64,000 nt of DNA from Progne subis subis (lineage: Eukaryota > Chordata > Aves > Passeriformes > Hirundinidae): NCBI GenBank assembly GCA_022316685.1, contig JAKJHU010000084.1, forward strand, positions 2,241,001-2,305,000, written 5' to 3'. The notes beneath the pieces were generated by a model. The model made no database searches. It saw nothing but the letters and a program-made list of their open reading frames with translations, and was not told the DNA's origin. Position 1 is the first letter of the stretch, and every line of letters begins with the position of its first letter. Position numbers and translations under genes: made by a program. This document shows positions 24,751 through 38,334 of the stretch, piece by piece.

Positions 24751-26743
24751 CTCCAACTGCAAACTCTCTCTTCTTCCCCCTCCAGTGTCTCAAAGATACT
24801 CACAAACCAACATGGAATTCCTGCAAACATTGAGAGTCAAAGCGATTTTCCTGAACATAAAATGAAAGCCAAAGAAAAAAGACTGCGAGGGCATCACTAA
24901 ATCTTTAAACAACAGCCTGTTAGGCAGGCTCAAGGCATCATTTATTGTACCAACTGCCCACTGGTATGGTCACAGTGAAGACTATCATTTCATGTCATTC
25001 AGGAGCTATTCAGGTTCAGACATGGATAGTCATCCAGCCTCTCCTGAAGATCTTGTTCAGGTGTCTGCAGTACAAAATGGCATCTGAATGATTAAAGCAG
25101 GATGACTCAGGTTTAAATCGCCAGTTCTGACAAACATCTCCTTTGCTGCCAGAGGCAAATCTTCAGGCCTCACTCAGGAAAACACTTAAGGATATGTGAA
25201 AAGGGTATCAAAATCAAGAGAATATATACAAAACCATTCCAAAGTGTTTTGCTTAACTACAGAGTTTGTGTCTGAGGTCTCCAAACTAAAGGAGGTGACG
25301 TTTCCCATCTCCTATCCCATCTCCTATCACTTCTTTATCCCTAGAGCTGGGGCTGGATATCCTGGGCAAGATTATTTATCATCACATGAATGTACCAATA
25401 TTGTACCAGCATAAGCCCAACTAAAAAAATGTTAAGACAAATGTTACGGATTAATTTCTGGAATGATTATGAGATCCAAGACCCCAGTGTCCAGCTCAAC
25501 TATATAAACACAGACAAAACTGTCCAAACTGCAAACCTGAATAATAAACCACCCTATTTAACTAACAGGAATAGCCTAGATGAAATTCCAGATGTCTCTC
25601 ACACATGATAAATTAAAATACTCTGTAAGAAAGTTCAGTGTACACTTCTACAAAGGAAATATCAACAAAACCAGGAAAATTTTAATTAATTTCATTTTCC
25701 GAAGTTACATCTCACATTTACTGAGCCTTTCCAAACACGTTATGTTGCTGATTAGCAGTAATGCCTTAAGGTACTATTTTTTCCCTTTTTTCTGATCTTT
25801 GGAGTTAAAAACTGCTTTAAAACATCATTGAGGCACATAATTCTTACTGAACGATAATGCCGGGGAGCACCCTGTAATTTAAAACACCGCACTTCTAATG
25901 GACAAAATTGAGTCAAGTAGGAAAAGCAGGATGGATCCAGATCCCAGCCTGAGCACAATCAGACTTCAAACACGGCTGAAAAAAATGAAAACCAGCTGAA
26001 CTAATAAAAACCAGACTCTGCTTAAACAATCTTTCATCAAGTAAACTTCACCTATGTTGTTACTCTTGGAATTTGGTAAGGTAGGAGGAGCCAGCAAGGT
26101 CTGAAGACAAGATGAGAAAGGATATTTGGGAAGGATGTAATATTTAGCAAAATAAGATGGCAGACAACCAAAGCCAGACTCTGAGCTCAGTTGTACTGGT
26201 GTAAATCCAAACTAGCATCACTGGCTGTAATGGAATTATTCTGGATTTACTCCATGTTAACTGAGACCAAAACATGATCAGAGAAAGAATATCAAACTGG
26301 GAAAAAAGGCTTTTATATCTACACAATGGGACATTTCATTGCAAGTAACTAAGCAAGTGTTTAATGCTGCATAGCTACAACACAAGGTGAGATGGGCTTC
26401 AGTTATTCCATAAACACCCACAGCCCAAATTCTCTATAGAGGGAGAAGTTTATGTACTTCAAATCTACCTCTATGCAAGATTTATGTAAATTAATGAGTT
26501 AATTCAAATCACACTTCACTTATTCAGGGCTTTTCTTATTTGCTTGTTTTGTAAAAAGGACAGTTTGAGATGAACCAAGACTCATTCCCATGAAGCAGGA
26601 GTGCAATAGCTTCTCTTCAGTTGCTTCCCTTGTGTCCTTTCCAGAAAGGGATATAGACTCTTTCCATTTGCTACAGACTCTTATCATTTGCTAAGCTGCA
26701 GTTCCAGCTCCATACAGTACCAGACACCTCTAGACTGGGGAGC

Positions 26744-26790
26744 ATTTCTGTGCCTTCTCTCTAAAGTATTTCTGTGCCTTCCCTCTAAAC
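26744..26790 (+). repeat. 24-bp direct duplication
   Basis: ATTTCTGTGCCTTCTCTCTA starting at 26744 is repeated from 26768 with one C/T change. It is a simple tandem duplication in intron 1. Confidence 0.9.
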
Positions 26791-27716
26791 AAAGTCCCAG
26801 CCACAGGTACACATCATATGGGTGGCTCTGCCAAACCACCTGGGCATTAGAATATTTGCTTGACGTGGTAAAATTGCTAATTCTTCAAAATGTCCATTTA
26901 GCCAACAGACATTACTTTCATCTCCCTATACCACAGCTCACTTGGGTAATAGAATGACATTCCAATCAACTTTGGAAGGTAGAGAAAGGGACAACGTTTT
27001 ACAGCAATGACATGATCCCCACTTTTCACACCTTAAGCATAAGCCACAGCAGGAATATTGAGAACAAAGCTTGACACACAAAGCAGCCACATTTTTCTCC
27101 CACTGTCAGCATTCACACAGACTGTCCAGATTCTCTTGCATACACAGATCCTGCGTAACTCAATCGTTCCAGTTCAGTGGCACTAGGGATGCTCCCTCCC
27201 TGCCTGCTGCAGCTCTGCCAGCTGAGCCCACTGCCAGTCCCACTGGCCAGAACCACCACAACACAAGCCACCACCTCCACTGCTCAGCCCCAGGGTGGCT
27301 CATGCACTCTAATCAAGCTCCCAAACTAAAGAGCTTCTCCAGCCTCTGCTAACCTGGACTGTTTGGGAATGAATCCTGGGATTGCCAAGCAGCACTGATG
27401 GCTGGGGATCAGAAAAAGCCACTAACCTTAAAGAAGAGGGAAGCAGGAAGTAGTGCAGAACAATAATTACTTTGTCCACTACATTTACAACTTTAGGAAA
27501 GTGTAACTCAACAGATTCAGCACATTTTCAGAAAACAAAGTATCAGGGTCAGTTGGCCCAATTTTGACCCAGAACAAATGCTACAAAAGTACTCACTCCC
27601 GTGGCCAGCATGTGAAGTGGGAACGAGATGTGTCCTAGCTACCAGGCTTCATTCAAGCTGAGGCAAACATCACCTGGCAGGTCGAGAGAGGGGATTCTCC
27701 CCTCGCCTCTGCTCTG

Positions 27717-28075
27717 GTGAGCCTCCACTCTCAGCACAAGAAAGACATGGACCTGCTGCAGAAGAGTCCAGAGGAGGCCATGGAGATGCTCCCCTCTGCT
27801 GGAGCCCCTCTGCTCTGGAGCCAGCCTGGGAGAGCTGCAGGTGTTCACCTGGAGAAGAAGAGGCTCCAGGGAGAACTTACAGCCCTTTCCAGGGCCTAAA
27901 GGGGCTCCAGGAGAACTGGAAAGGGACTTGGGACAAGGGCTTGGAGTGACAGAACAAGGAATTGCTTTGAGCAATCTGAACTCTGAAAGTGCAGGGTGTC
28001 CCTGCTCACAGCAGGCAGCTGGAACTCGTTGGTCTTTGAAGTCCCTTCTAACCTAATCCATTCCATGGTTCTGTG
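27717..28075 (+). mobile_element. CR1 LINE 3' segment with internal deletion
   Basis: It opens with an upstream part of the element (GGAGCCCCTCTGCTCTGGAG, then CTGGAGAAGAAGAGGCTCC). It passes GCCTAAAGGGGCTCCAGGAG, then jumps to the 3' end (GTGCAGGGTGTCCCTGC, then CATTCCATGGTTCTGTG). About 120 bases of the usual middle are missing, so this is a rearranged copy. Confidence 0.82.
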
Positions 28076-28508
28076 CTCTCCCACACAGACCTTTTTGTGG
28101 GTAACACAGCACCTCTGTCAGAGCAAGAATATACTGTCTTTAGCACCAGCACATTTCACCACCAGGATCCAGTGTGTATATGCAAAAGATACTCCAGACT
28201 GCCAAGAAATCTTGAGGTCCGGAGGGGAGTACTGAAGACACTGAACCTCTGAGGGAAAAGGGTCAATGGAAATTCTGAGGAAGGGATGGGCTGAGTATAG
28301 AGACAAAGAAGATAAAAAGATGAGGAGTCAGACAGACTAGGAAAGAAATGAAAAGAAGGAATAAACATTTCAGGGAGAAAAAAGTGATTTGTGGTTAACA
28401 CAGAGAACTGTGACTCAGGGGTAGGTCACATGAATTCCCTGTGATTTGATTCAGCTTATGTAAAATTTGAAAAGAGAAAGACATGACCAAAACAAAAAAT
28501 CCAAGGGG

Positions 28509-28542
<34 letters not shown>
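28509..28542 (+). repeat. A34 tract
   Basis: This is the longest homopolymer in the window, directly preceded by CCAAGGGG. I looked upstream for a retrocopied gene that would explain it as a poly-A tail and recognised none. Confidence 0.95.
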
Positions 28543-28543
<1 letters not shown>

Positions 28544-31500
28544 CCAACCACACAGACATCTGAAATATCCTAAGACACTGAGATGTAGGATTTAAGTAGT
28601 ATCGTTAAATCAGGAGTAAACAGGCCTGGCCAAGCACCACTGCATAAGCATCTTGTTATGTTCTCCAAATGCTATAGGAGAGAAGCCAAAATGTTACCCT
28701 AGTCAGTGCACACCATGTAGTATTTCAACAAAGTACCTGGGCATCACCAGGGACTTGGCCTGGCCTGTGCACAACACTCTGGGTTCTTGTGCTTCTGGTA
28801 CTCAGACTCTCAGACTCATGACAGCAATTAGTGTGCACAGGGATGCTGAAGATCTCCAATTAAAACATCACATCACTATTCTATCAGTGTAAGTAACAGA
28901 AAATGGGAAAGAATGTGCCCAAAGATGGGCAGAATCATAGGTTCTCTGCCTGGGTGTTCTAGCTATTGCTCTTTTACCTAAAACTGTGTGCTTGCCCAAA
29001 CATTTCCCCTATTTGCAGCCCTAAAAACCTAACTCTGACAACTGTAGCTTGAAGTCACAATCTCATGAAGATTTTAGTAAAGAGAAATACAAATTAATAT
29101 GGGAGAATAAAAGAAATTACAGTACTCCTAGCTGTCCTAAGACAGACCCCATCATTTTTCCTGCACAGCTTTCCTCCTATTCTTCTGTTCTTCACTAAGT
29201 TCCAATGGCAAAAGCATACTACTCAAGTGAACTAAGACCTCACTAACTAAACAAAAAGCTCCATCCTTTGGAAAACAGACTCGGACATACCATTGCACAG
29301 CTTAAGAGAACTCAGGAAATGTTTCAGAGATATTCAGCATCCCCAGAGACACTTCACTTCAGCTCATGAAAATACACTGGTGTCCAAGGCATGAAAATTA
29401 CAATGGCTTCCTGCTGACCACCCCAGCCCCCCGGCTAGTAATCTAATTTAAACAAGCTGGCAGGAGTCCAGCAGTAACCTACAGTCACAGCTCAGAGCTG
29501 CTATCCCGAGCAAACAGCCCAGACATTTAGCAGGGACTACAGCAACACAAGACATTGCTTCATTTTCATTCCAGGCTGCAAACCCACCCCCACTTCAGCA
29601 GCAATTTTCCAGGCTGAGAACTGGGGTCCTGTTCTGCTTTGGTTACCTCTCATTGCTGAGCAAGCTCTGCTGGTTGTAACTTATCCTATAAAGTTGATAT
29701 TTGGCTCCACTATGTATCAGGCTGCATGGAATTGGCTTTTAAAGCCATGTAATACTCATTCATTGTACCTACATCACACACTTACTGGCCTATTCCCAAA
29801 AGCAAATGGTAAGGAAGCCACTATTTCAGCGAGAGTGGATGGGCCTGCTAACAGGGACACATCACTGAGAATAAATTCAACTCTTTCAGTTCTCTCTGGT
29901 TGTTTGTGATGTTTGCTGCATGCTGGCTCGCTGTCTGGGAACATGTCATTTGCAAAAATGCATATATCTTACCAGTAATGCCTTGCAGACTAAAATCCAC
30001 GGCTAGGAATGTTTCAGGAGAAGGGATACAACTTGGTAAAGGGCATGGAGTGAAGAGGAGTACCAAGGGTGCCAAAGTAAATCATGACGGAGGTGTACAG
30101 GGATACAGAACAGTAAGTTAACATTGCTGCACGGACACACACAGACCGTTCACATGTGCAGTACACACACAGGGCACATCCCAGCCCCCACCTGGGGATT
30201 GTCCCGTGGCACTGTTGGCCTGAAGCTGCCAGTGTTACTCCTTTAGTCGACACAGAAGGGAGCTCTGAACACCCAAGATTCAAATCCTGTCAATAATCTG
30301 TGCAAAGGAGGTGCATGAGCTTCTGAGCAGCCCCATGATCAGACAACCACCAAGTCCCTTGGCAAAGCAGGCTCACAGGAGCCCTCAGAGTGGAGCTGCC
30401 CAACCAGGGGACCTTCTTCAGGTGTGGATGGGAGCCAGGGAATCACCATGTAGGAATAACCTATTCTCCCCCACCCCAAGAGTCCTTGATGTCCATGTGG
30501 TAGGTGTGAAACAAACCTCAGGGACTACCATGTGGACAGTCAGTGCAGGATGACAGAAGGCAGAAAGCCTCTCAATTAACTTCATACGTTCTGAATTCAG
30601 GGCTTTGAATGAACTAACCTTTGCTTCCCCTACAGCCAGTTAAAGCAAATGAGATCTCCAAAGAGTACCTAAAAATTCACAGGGGCATTAACTGCTCCTT
30701 AAGGTGACAGTTTCATTTTGTGATTTACAGAAAGAGCCTTTAGGTCACCAGCCTCTCAGCTGAGAGTCTTCAGTTAAGTGCCTGAAGTGAAATGAGATTA
30801 ATCCTGTCCTCAGTGCCGTGGCTTCATGTATCTTGATATAACATGATCCCATCCAAGTGCTTCAGGAATGTGAAGTCATTGTGCTTCTTCTCTGGTAAAA
30901 CCAGTTACTAAAGAGTAGGTTGCACATGTTCCTCAAAAGGCAACAAAATAAGCTTAAACACAGACCACAAGGGGACACGCCTGACCTAAACAACTCTTAA
31001 AAATGATTCCCCTTAAAAATGAATGTAACACTGCAAACTACCCCTTAGCAAAATGTAAATCTTGGACCCAGGAGTTCACCCAACAACAACTACACAGCAT
31101 GAATTCACTGCCAGCATCACCAAAAGATCTCATAAATCTGATCTCAGAGCAGCACACCTCAAACAGGAAATCCTCAACACCAGCAACAATTATAAAAAAC
31201 ACATTATGTTCAACAATGTAAGTGAGGGGTAAAACATTCTCCCTGGCTGGAGTAATGAAGCACAAAAAGCAGCCAGCCCAGAGCATATTTCATTAAATCC
31301 ATCCTATTCCTTCTAACAAAATAGCTGATTACCAAGGCATGGCGAGCTGATCAAGTAACACCATCACTCTCTTTCAACAGAGAAACTGTTTTGCCATTTG
31401 CAAACTGAAAAACATATGTTCTCAATATTTCCTCTGATGCATGTGTCTCCTTCAAAACCAAAGCCACAGCATATGCCAACAATCAAATCATTGACTGGAA

Positions 31501-31704
31501 AATATATACCAACTGGCATCTGAGGGCTGTCTAAAGGGTTCCTCCAGCCAGGCCTTAGGCCACATTCAAAGTACATTAACTAAAAGAAGTATCTGCTCCT
31601 TTTCCATAGTCCTTAATCCGGTTTATCCAGATCCTCCACACTAGTATGAATTCCAAGCAGCCTCTGATACACAAAAGGTAAAGAACAAGTCAGAAAAAAG
31701 ATGA

Positions 31705-31862
31705 CAAAGTATCCCGAGTTGGTAGGGATCCACAAGGATCATCCAGTCTATGGCCCCACATAAGACAGCCCAACAATCCCATCCTGGGCCTGAGAGCATT
31801 GTCCAAAAGCTCCTGGAGCTCTGGCAGCCTTTGGGTCATGACCATTCCCTGTTTTCAGAGTA
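31705..31862 (-). mobile_element. CR1 LINE 3' end
   Basis: Starts AAAGTATCCCGAGTTGGTAG and runs through GGGATCCACAAGGATCATCC and CTGAGAGCATTGTCCAAAAG. It ends near CATTCCCTGTTTTCAGAG. This is the reverse of the GGATATTCTGTGATTC-tailed type. Confidence 0.8.
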
Positions 31863-32284
31863 CAGTGGAAATAGTTCTAAGGTTTGTAACAAGCTGGTCC
31901 AGCAGGATGCAGAACGAACATTGCATCATGCATTGAAAAAAACACCAACCCAATACAAACTCCTTTTGCTCCCCATTGGTTAAGAAGGGCTCAAACACAA
32001 CTTGTATCAGCACGGGGAGCCCCATCACTTGATGCCTCCTCTGCAGGTAACCCACAGCACACCTCTGCATCACACTAGAGTGGGCTTTCAAAAGGCACCT
32101 GGGCATGGCCTCATGCCTGATCCTAACCAAGTCAGAACTGCTGGATGGCAGTGCAGCACAGAGCAAGGATTAAGGCTCAGAGCATCAGTTTCAACAGTGT
32201 GCAGATCTTGGGTGGTTCTTTTCCTTCATTCTCCCCTGAGAGCTTAACTTTATTCTCTTTAGTAAAGGCATTCACTATTAATTC

Positions 32285-32695
32285 AGATCCAGAGAAGGGA
32301 ACAGAGCTGGGAAAGGGGATGGAACACCAGGAGCAGCTGAGGGTGCTGGGAAAGGGGCTCAGTCTGGAGAAAAAGAGGCTCAGGAGGGACTTGACAGGAG
32401 GATGCAGCTGGGAGGAGTCAGGCTCTGCACCCAGGGAACAAGGGACAGGATGAGAGGAAAAAGCATGAAGTTGCTCCTGGGGACGTTAAGATTAGATATT
32501 GGGAAAAATTTCTTCACCAAACAGGTGGTCAGGCCCTGGAACAGGCTGCCCAGGGCAGTGGAGGAGTCACCATCCCAGCAGGTGTCCAAAAGACATGTCA
32601 ATATGACACTTGGGGACATGCTTTAGTGGTGAACGTGGCAGCACTGGATTAGTGGTTGGACTCAATGATCTTAGAAGTCTCATCCAACCTCTTAA
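32285..32695 (+). mobile_element. CR1 LINE 3' segment, longer copy
   Basis: Blocks are GAAAGGGGCTCAGTCTGGAG, ATTTCTTCACCAAACAGGTG, GGCCCTGGAACAGGCTGCC and GTTGGACTCAATGATCTTAG. The end is TCCAACCTCTTAACAATT. The 3' tail repeat is lost. Confidence 0.88.
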
Positions 32696-34904
32696 CAATT
32701 ACCCCCTCTTAACAATTCCATTATTTTAATTCCCCACCACAAAGACACGTTTCTTCCTAGTTTTCCTCTAGGACTGGCACTTGAAAAGAGCAAGCTTGGC
32801 ATTTCAAGAGGCAAATACTCTGATTTGCTGCCTTGTCAACTTTCCTCCCATATTTCTGTGACAACTCTCTTTACAATGAGTACTATTGCCTCAGTTAAAG
32901 TGAGATAAAGATGTATACAATGTTCAGGGCTGTTTATTAACTTAATTACCATGCATTCCCAGAATACAGTTGTTTTCTCCAGATGAAAACCGGACACTGT
33001 ATCAGTCTTAGGGAGGGACGGCTTATTTGTATCTTAAAAGTACTAGAGGATCTGCATCAAATATCTACTATTTTTACAGCAGTGGGAATTTGATTTGCGT
33101 TCATTCAAACCAGTCCAGGAGATGCATGCAGCAGCAGAAATTGCTCTTTTCTTCCCATACCACAGAGCTCCCATCAAGACCTGTAGCCACTGTAGCCTTG
33201 TCTTAAACAACTACTGCCATGCATAGGATTAACAGGGCTTCTCCATGTGATTGTGTGAAACCCAAGCTGCTGCAACTCTAGGAGACAAATTCAGAGTGCA
33301 GGAAAGAAGAGGGGAAGGTGAATGAGGAAGTTTCTTTGTTTAAAAGGTGGTTAAGAAACTGGGAGAAGATCTCTCTGTGAATTGCCCAGTACCTAAAAGT
33401 TGAGTTAACAAGGGCTCTGTGACTTTTACGTGGGACACAACAGGTGAAGTATCCTCTATGCAAACTCCAGAAGCTCTAGGAAAAAGGTGCACACTGCTAA
33501 CAAACAGCAAGGCTCACCTGATAAACGACATCAGTAGCAATTAGAGGGACAAAATAGCACTGGAATACATTGTTAATGAGCTGCAGAGCTTTCCTTGGAA
33601 TTAAAACCACTCAGAGCTGAGGAAAGCGAAGCAAAATAGAACAAGTAGCTTCTAAGTTCTGTAGGCAACAATTTCAAATATAACACGAAAAATAATTTGT
33701 AATTCAAAGCAGAAAAGAATTACGTATTTGAGGCATTTTAATTTTCTTCCCAAGGAAAGAATCTCTACTGCATCTTCAAGTAAAAATGGGGAGAATAATC
33801 CTTTCCCTGGCCAGAAGGATTCAAGAATCAGAGGGGAGATTCACTCTTGTGCATACCTGCTGGGCTGGACATGCAGAGTTAAGACAGCAGAAAAATAAGT
33901 TCTAAGCAATGCTCTGATCTTTTGGATCCTGCCACAGCATTTTGACTGCCTCACAGATTTTGGAGCTTCTGGCACTGGCAATATTTACTGTCTTCTGTAA
34001 TCTATTTAAGCAGCTAATTTTAGAGGAACCCCAGATCAATCCCTCTAGAGGAACAAGAAAACATCTTTGCAATCACAGGGAATTCATTTTATAGATATCA
34101 CAATGTCTCCATTAAAGGCCAATAAGGTTTCAAACACTCGTTTCCCACACGGTCAGTACAGTTATCCCAGAAGCCTCAGAGATGGAAAATGTCTCTAAGT
34201 GCTTTAGACTTCATCCTTATCAGCCCAGAGCTGTTCAACTACACAGCATTGGTGACAGCCACTCACCTGGTGACAGCAACAAGAACACTCAGTGGTAACA
34301 ACACAGAGCAGGTTTTGAACTTTAGGTAAGCCATATTTCCCACTGAAATTGTCACCAGTGAAATATTAATAGCAATAATTTTAGTTTTAGCACAAAAAGA
34401 GCAGAATTCTCAGTTATTATGCCCAAGTCTGCTTATCATTTGTCCTCAGACATACCAAGACAGCACAAAACAGCTGTACCTTTAAAAAGAGGGAAATTAC
34501 ATCTCCCTCTGCATCTCCTAAAACACCAGGGAAAAAACTCAGAATTTGGATGTGCGCTCATTATTGCTGTGACTGGTATCTAAGTCCAAAATAAACCAGC
34601 CTCCAAAAAATCCCAAATCCTTACACATCCTTGAGTTGTTAGATGGGATGTTCACAAATTTGAGGCCACCAAAAGGCACAGCTCTGACAGAACAGCTGTG
34701 ACAGTTTTAACCTGGTACTCTGTGATCCATCAGAAGAGGGAGATGAGACTTCCTAAATTAGCACATTTTTCCCCACTTTCAATTTAGTAGCAATATAAAA
34801 GCCACTCAACTCTCAAATAAGACAACTACTTGAATTAAGTTGAGAGCATAATTTTCTCTGACCTTATTCTTTCCAAAGAGAATAGAGGCAATTCTTCTCT
34901 ATCT

Positions 34905-35510
34905 ATCTGTTGTGGTTTTTCACTGGCCCAATGCCAGGCATCCACAAGAGTCACTTGCTCAACCTCCCCTGCCACAGGTGGGCAGAGGAGAGAAAAAAAG
35001 TTAACAAAGGCTTCATGAGTTGAGATAAGGACTAGGAGAAAACACTTAAAAGGCAAAACAAGCTCAACTTAAGGCTGCAAAGTGAATTTACTATTAATGA
35101 ATCAGAGCAGGATAATGAGAAGTGAAACGAGCCCTTAAAACACCTTTTTCCCCCCCATCCCCTCCCTCCTTCCCACCAACAGCACAGGGAGACAGGGCAC
35201 GGGGGTTTGGGTCAGTTCATCCCCTGAGGTTTTCTTGTGCTGCTCAGGGAGAAGAGTCCTTCCCCTGTGAGGCCGTGGGGTCCCTCCCACAGGAGACAGT
35301 TCTCTGTGAACTTCTCCAGCGTGGCTCCACTCCCACGAGCAGCAGCCCCACCACACCTGCCACAACGTGAGTCCCTCCCACGGGCACACAGCCCTCCCAA
35401 AACTGCTGCAGCGTGGGTCTCTCTTCCCACGGGGTGCAGTCCTCAAGCACAGGCTGGAAGTGAGAGGAAGAGGCAGCGACATGATCCATGGTACCATCCA
35501 GCTATAGGTA
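34905..35510. mobile_element. Avian ERV-type LTR fragment with internal tandem array
   Basis: The stretch beginning TGTTGTGGTTTTTCACTGGC at about 34908 resembles a widespread avian endogenous-retrovirus LTR family, as I remember its consensus. It continues through a pyrimidine-rich segment (35145-35175) to blocks of the form CCAGCGTGG-GTCCCTCCCACGGG. I believe this to be an ERVL-like family, but the subfamily is not certain. No retroviral gag, pol or env sequence is present on either side, so it is a solitary, 3'-truncated LTR. It lies in HMCN1 intron 1. Indels and base changes show an old insertion. The right edge is set where resemblance ends, near 35510. Confidence 0.7.
35275..35458 (+). 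repeat. 46-bp tandem array, about four units, inside the LTR
   Basis: Units begin at exactly 35275, 35321, 35367 and 35413, each with GTGNGTCC, then CTCCCAC, then CACAGNCCT and an ending like CTNCNNC. The spacing is exactly 46 bases for the first three intervals, although the units differ from one another at many positions. The array is therefore old but indel-free. The remembered LTR consensus also carries such GTGGGTCCC-CCACGGG blocks. Confidence 0.85.
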
Positions 35511-36917
35511 CAGCAAAGCCACGGGAGTGCCTTCCCTTCATCATCCATCTGCATAGCCACAGTACTTCTTCTGTCAGGAAGTATGAAAAACTTTAACTCC
35601 ATTAATAGGCTAATTTTAATTTCATAGAATTCCTCCTCTGGAAAAAACATTACTTCTTCATTGTAACTTCTAAAAAAAAACTATCAAACCTGCAAAACCT
35701 AAAGTTCCCAGACTTTTCATATGACCTCCTGAACTTGATCCAAGCTAGTATGTGGCTCAGCAGCCTAACCATGTTACAGACACAGCTCTGCCAGTCTGTT
35801 AAAGAAAGGAGACTTCAGTTAAACATAACTACATGCTTAACTATGTGCATAACTTCAAGATAGAAAAAAGCTTTACTCTCTCAAAAGAGAGGAGTGGGAT
35901 TGAGAAAAAAATGTATTCCTAGTTCTCCTACACACTTACTGTGTGACTTAAGTTCAATACTATTTTCCCATCTAAACTAAGCATTATTAATGTTTTCCCT
36001 TTTCTCACACAGTGTCTTCTATTTGATTTTTAAGAAAAGGACAGAGTTCTGTAGATATGCAGAGTATGAACAGGCAAACACCATCCTCTAGCCTAGGAAG
36101 TCCAGAGGTTATATATTCCCTTCATTTTTGTCTTAATTATTTACTGGAGTTTGGTCTATAGAATAGCCATTCACACTAAAGGAATGCTTGATTAAATCAC
36201 ACAGAGTGAGTTATGACTGGTATAATTCCGTTAGCTTTACAGAAAAATACTAGGGATGAATTTGTCCTCTCAGAGTTATTTTCCATTCCAAAATTCCTTA
36301 ATGGCATAAAGAAAAAATAGCAAAGCTGGCCACAGATGTTAAATAAAGACATTCCAAGTCCAATCCCATTTTCCACAGGATACAATGGGAGCTAAGTAGG
36401 ACATCAGGACCCACAACACACAACTACAAAAGCATTTGCTGATCTTCAGCTTCAGCTCCAGTTCAAAACTTTCCTGTGCCAACTCTTTTTAAATTTGGGA
36501 CAATTTTCCACCCCCCATGCCAGTTTTTCCATTGAACACAAGTCTGGCAAGAGATTTCTTAGTCAACAGCCCTTTTTACTATCTACAAAAGTTCTGCGAT
36601 CACGTTTAAGCACTGAAAGTCCACAACAAAAAAATTCCCCGTAATCTGTTAAAACACTGCACGTGCTTATTCATAAAGTAGAATCCAAAGCAAAAGGTTT
36701 CTCTAAAGTCGAACTCTGCATCCCACCAGATGGTACATGGTATAGGAATGTGAAACCCACGACAAATTTTTCCATAGGCCATAATTCTGTGCCAAAAGCC
36801 TCAGGTTTGATACTAAAAATATACTTAAATTCCTGTTCTACCAAAACGCCACTGCAGTAGGAGAGCACTACATTTAAATCTACCATTACACACCCCAGTG
36901 CATTGGCACATCACAAT

Positions 36918-37380
36918 CGTGGAATCACAGAATCATTCAGGCTGGAAAAGACATTTTACATCAAGTCTAGCCATCAACCCAACACCACCACCATCACCAC
37001 TAAACCTTGTCCCTAGGTGCCACATGCACTTGGTTTTTGAACCCCTCCAGGCATGAGGACTCCACCACTGCCCTGGGCAGGCTGCGAGAATGCTTTACAG
37101 CCCTTTCTGTGAAAACGTTTTCCCCAATGTCCAATCTGAACCTGCTGTGGCACAGTTTGAGGCCATTTCCCCTTATCCTGTCCCTGTTCCCTGGGAGCAG
37201 AGCTCAACACCCCCTGGCTGTCCCCTCCAGTCAGGGAGCTGTCTAGAGCTAGAAGGTTCCTCCTGAGCCTCCTTTTCTCCAGGCTGAGCCCCTTTCCCAG
37301 CTCCCTCAGCCTCTCCTGGTGCTGCAGACCCTTCCCCAGCTCCATTCCCTTCCCTGGACAAGCTCCAGTGCCTCAATGCA
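36918..37380 (-). mobile_element. CR1 LINE 3' segment, longest copy in intron 1
   Basis: Starts TCGTGGAATCACAGAATCAT and continues through CCACCACTGCCCTGGGCAG and ACCTGCTGTGGCACAGTTTG. Further on are TTCTCCAGGCTGAGCCCCTT and AGCTCCAGTGCCTCAATG. About 460 bases are present with few indels. Confidence 0.9.
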
Positions 37381-38334
37381 GTACTAAGAATGCAGCACTT
37401 TGAGTTATTTAAAAATCCTCCCATGTTCTGCTAGAATACACTTATACCAAATTATTTACAATCCAGCTGTATCCTCTGGGATGCCAAGTGCACTCTGCAA
37501 CACAGACCAGGAAAACAAGAGATCAAAACCAAATCCACACCCAATTTAAATTGCAATTACCTATCAGTAGTGCATCAACATCAATATCTGCATCAGGGCA
37601 CCTTTACACAAAGAGAAGCTCCTTGGACCTGAGCCCCAACTATATCTGTGTCCCTTGTAGAGTCCCACCTGCCCCAAGGACCACAGCACCTCACCAAAAT
37701 ATCCAGAGGTAGCTACAAAGTTCTTTCATGGGAAGAAGATTTGAGTGAATAACAACACAACTTGTGAAAAAAATAGCTTCATGCTCATTAATTCAGTGGA
37801 GCAACCTCCAGAAAGAACAACACAAGGTAAATGAACTGGATGCTGTGAGATACTTGTCAAGCAATATTTTTATGAGGTTTCTGAGTAAAGCTACTTCTCT
37901 ATAGATAAAAAAAAAAAGAGGTTGAAGTGGTCACAAAAGCATTTCTTGCATTTTCTTTTCAAGTGCCTCAGCTTAGTCATCATCAGATGAATGGTACGGA
38001 TGACCATCAGTCACCTGGACCTTACACATTCAAAAAATTCAAGACATTGGCCAGTGGTGTGTCTTTCTAACTCTGAGAAAGACTAAATAAATAGTTTTCA
38101 GAAACTAGGACAAAATGAATCTGAAAATTGTCCATCCTCCACTTTGAGAGAGCTCCCTGCCCTCACAAGTCGTCCATCACACTAAGAGGTAAGGCCCCCT
38201 CAGGGAAGTTGGACTTCCACAGAGAGAGGCGTAATAGGATACTCTGAGGCACGTTTGCCAGCAACTCTGCGCTGTACAGGTCAGTTCTCTGCAGGTTTAA
38301 GTTTCAGTCACTCCACTGAATTAAGTCTAACATT

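Noticed and set aside
28380..28542. Processed pseudogene ending in the A34 tract
   Set aside because: The sequence before the tract resembles no transcript I know, and no clear flanking duplications are visible. It is kept only as a homopolymer.
35135..35650. 171-codon minus-strand ORF and overlapping frames
   Set aside because: It lies inside the LTR and its 46-bp array. The Ser/Trp/Gly/Arg-rich peptide is repeat-derived.
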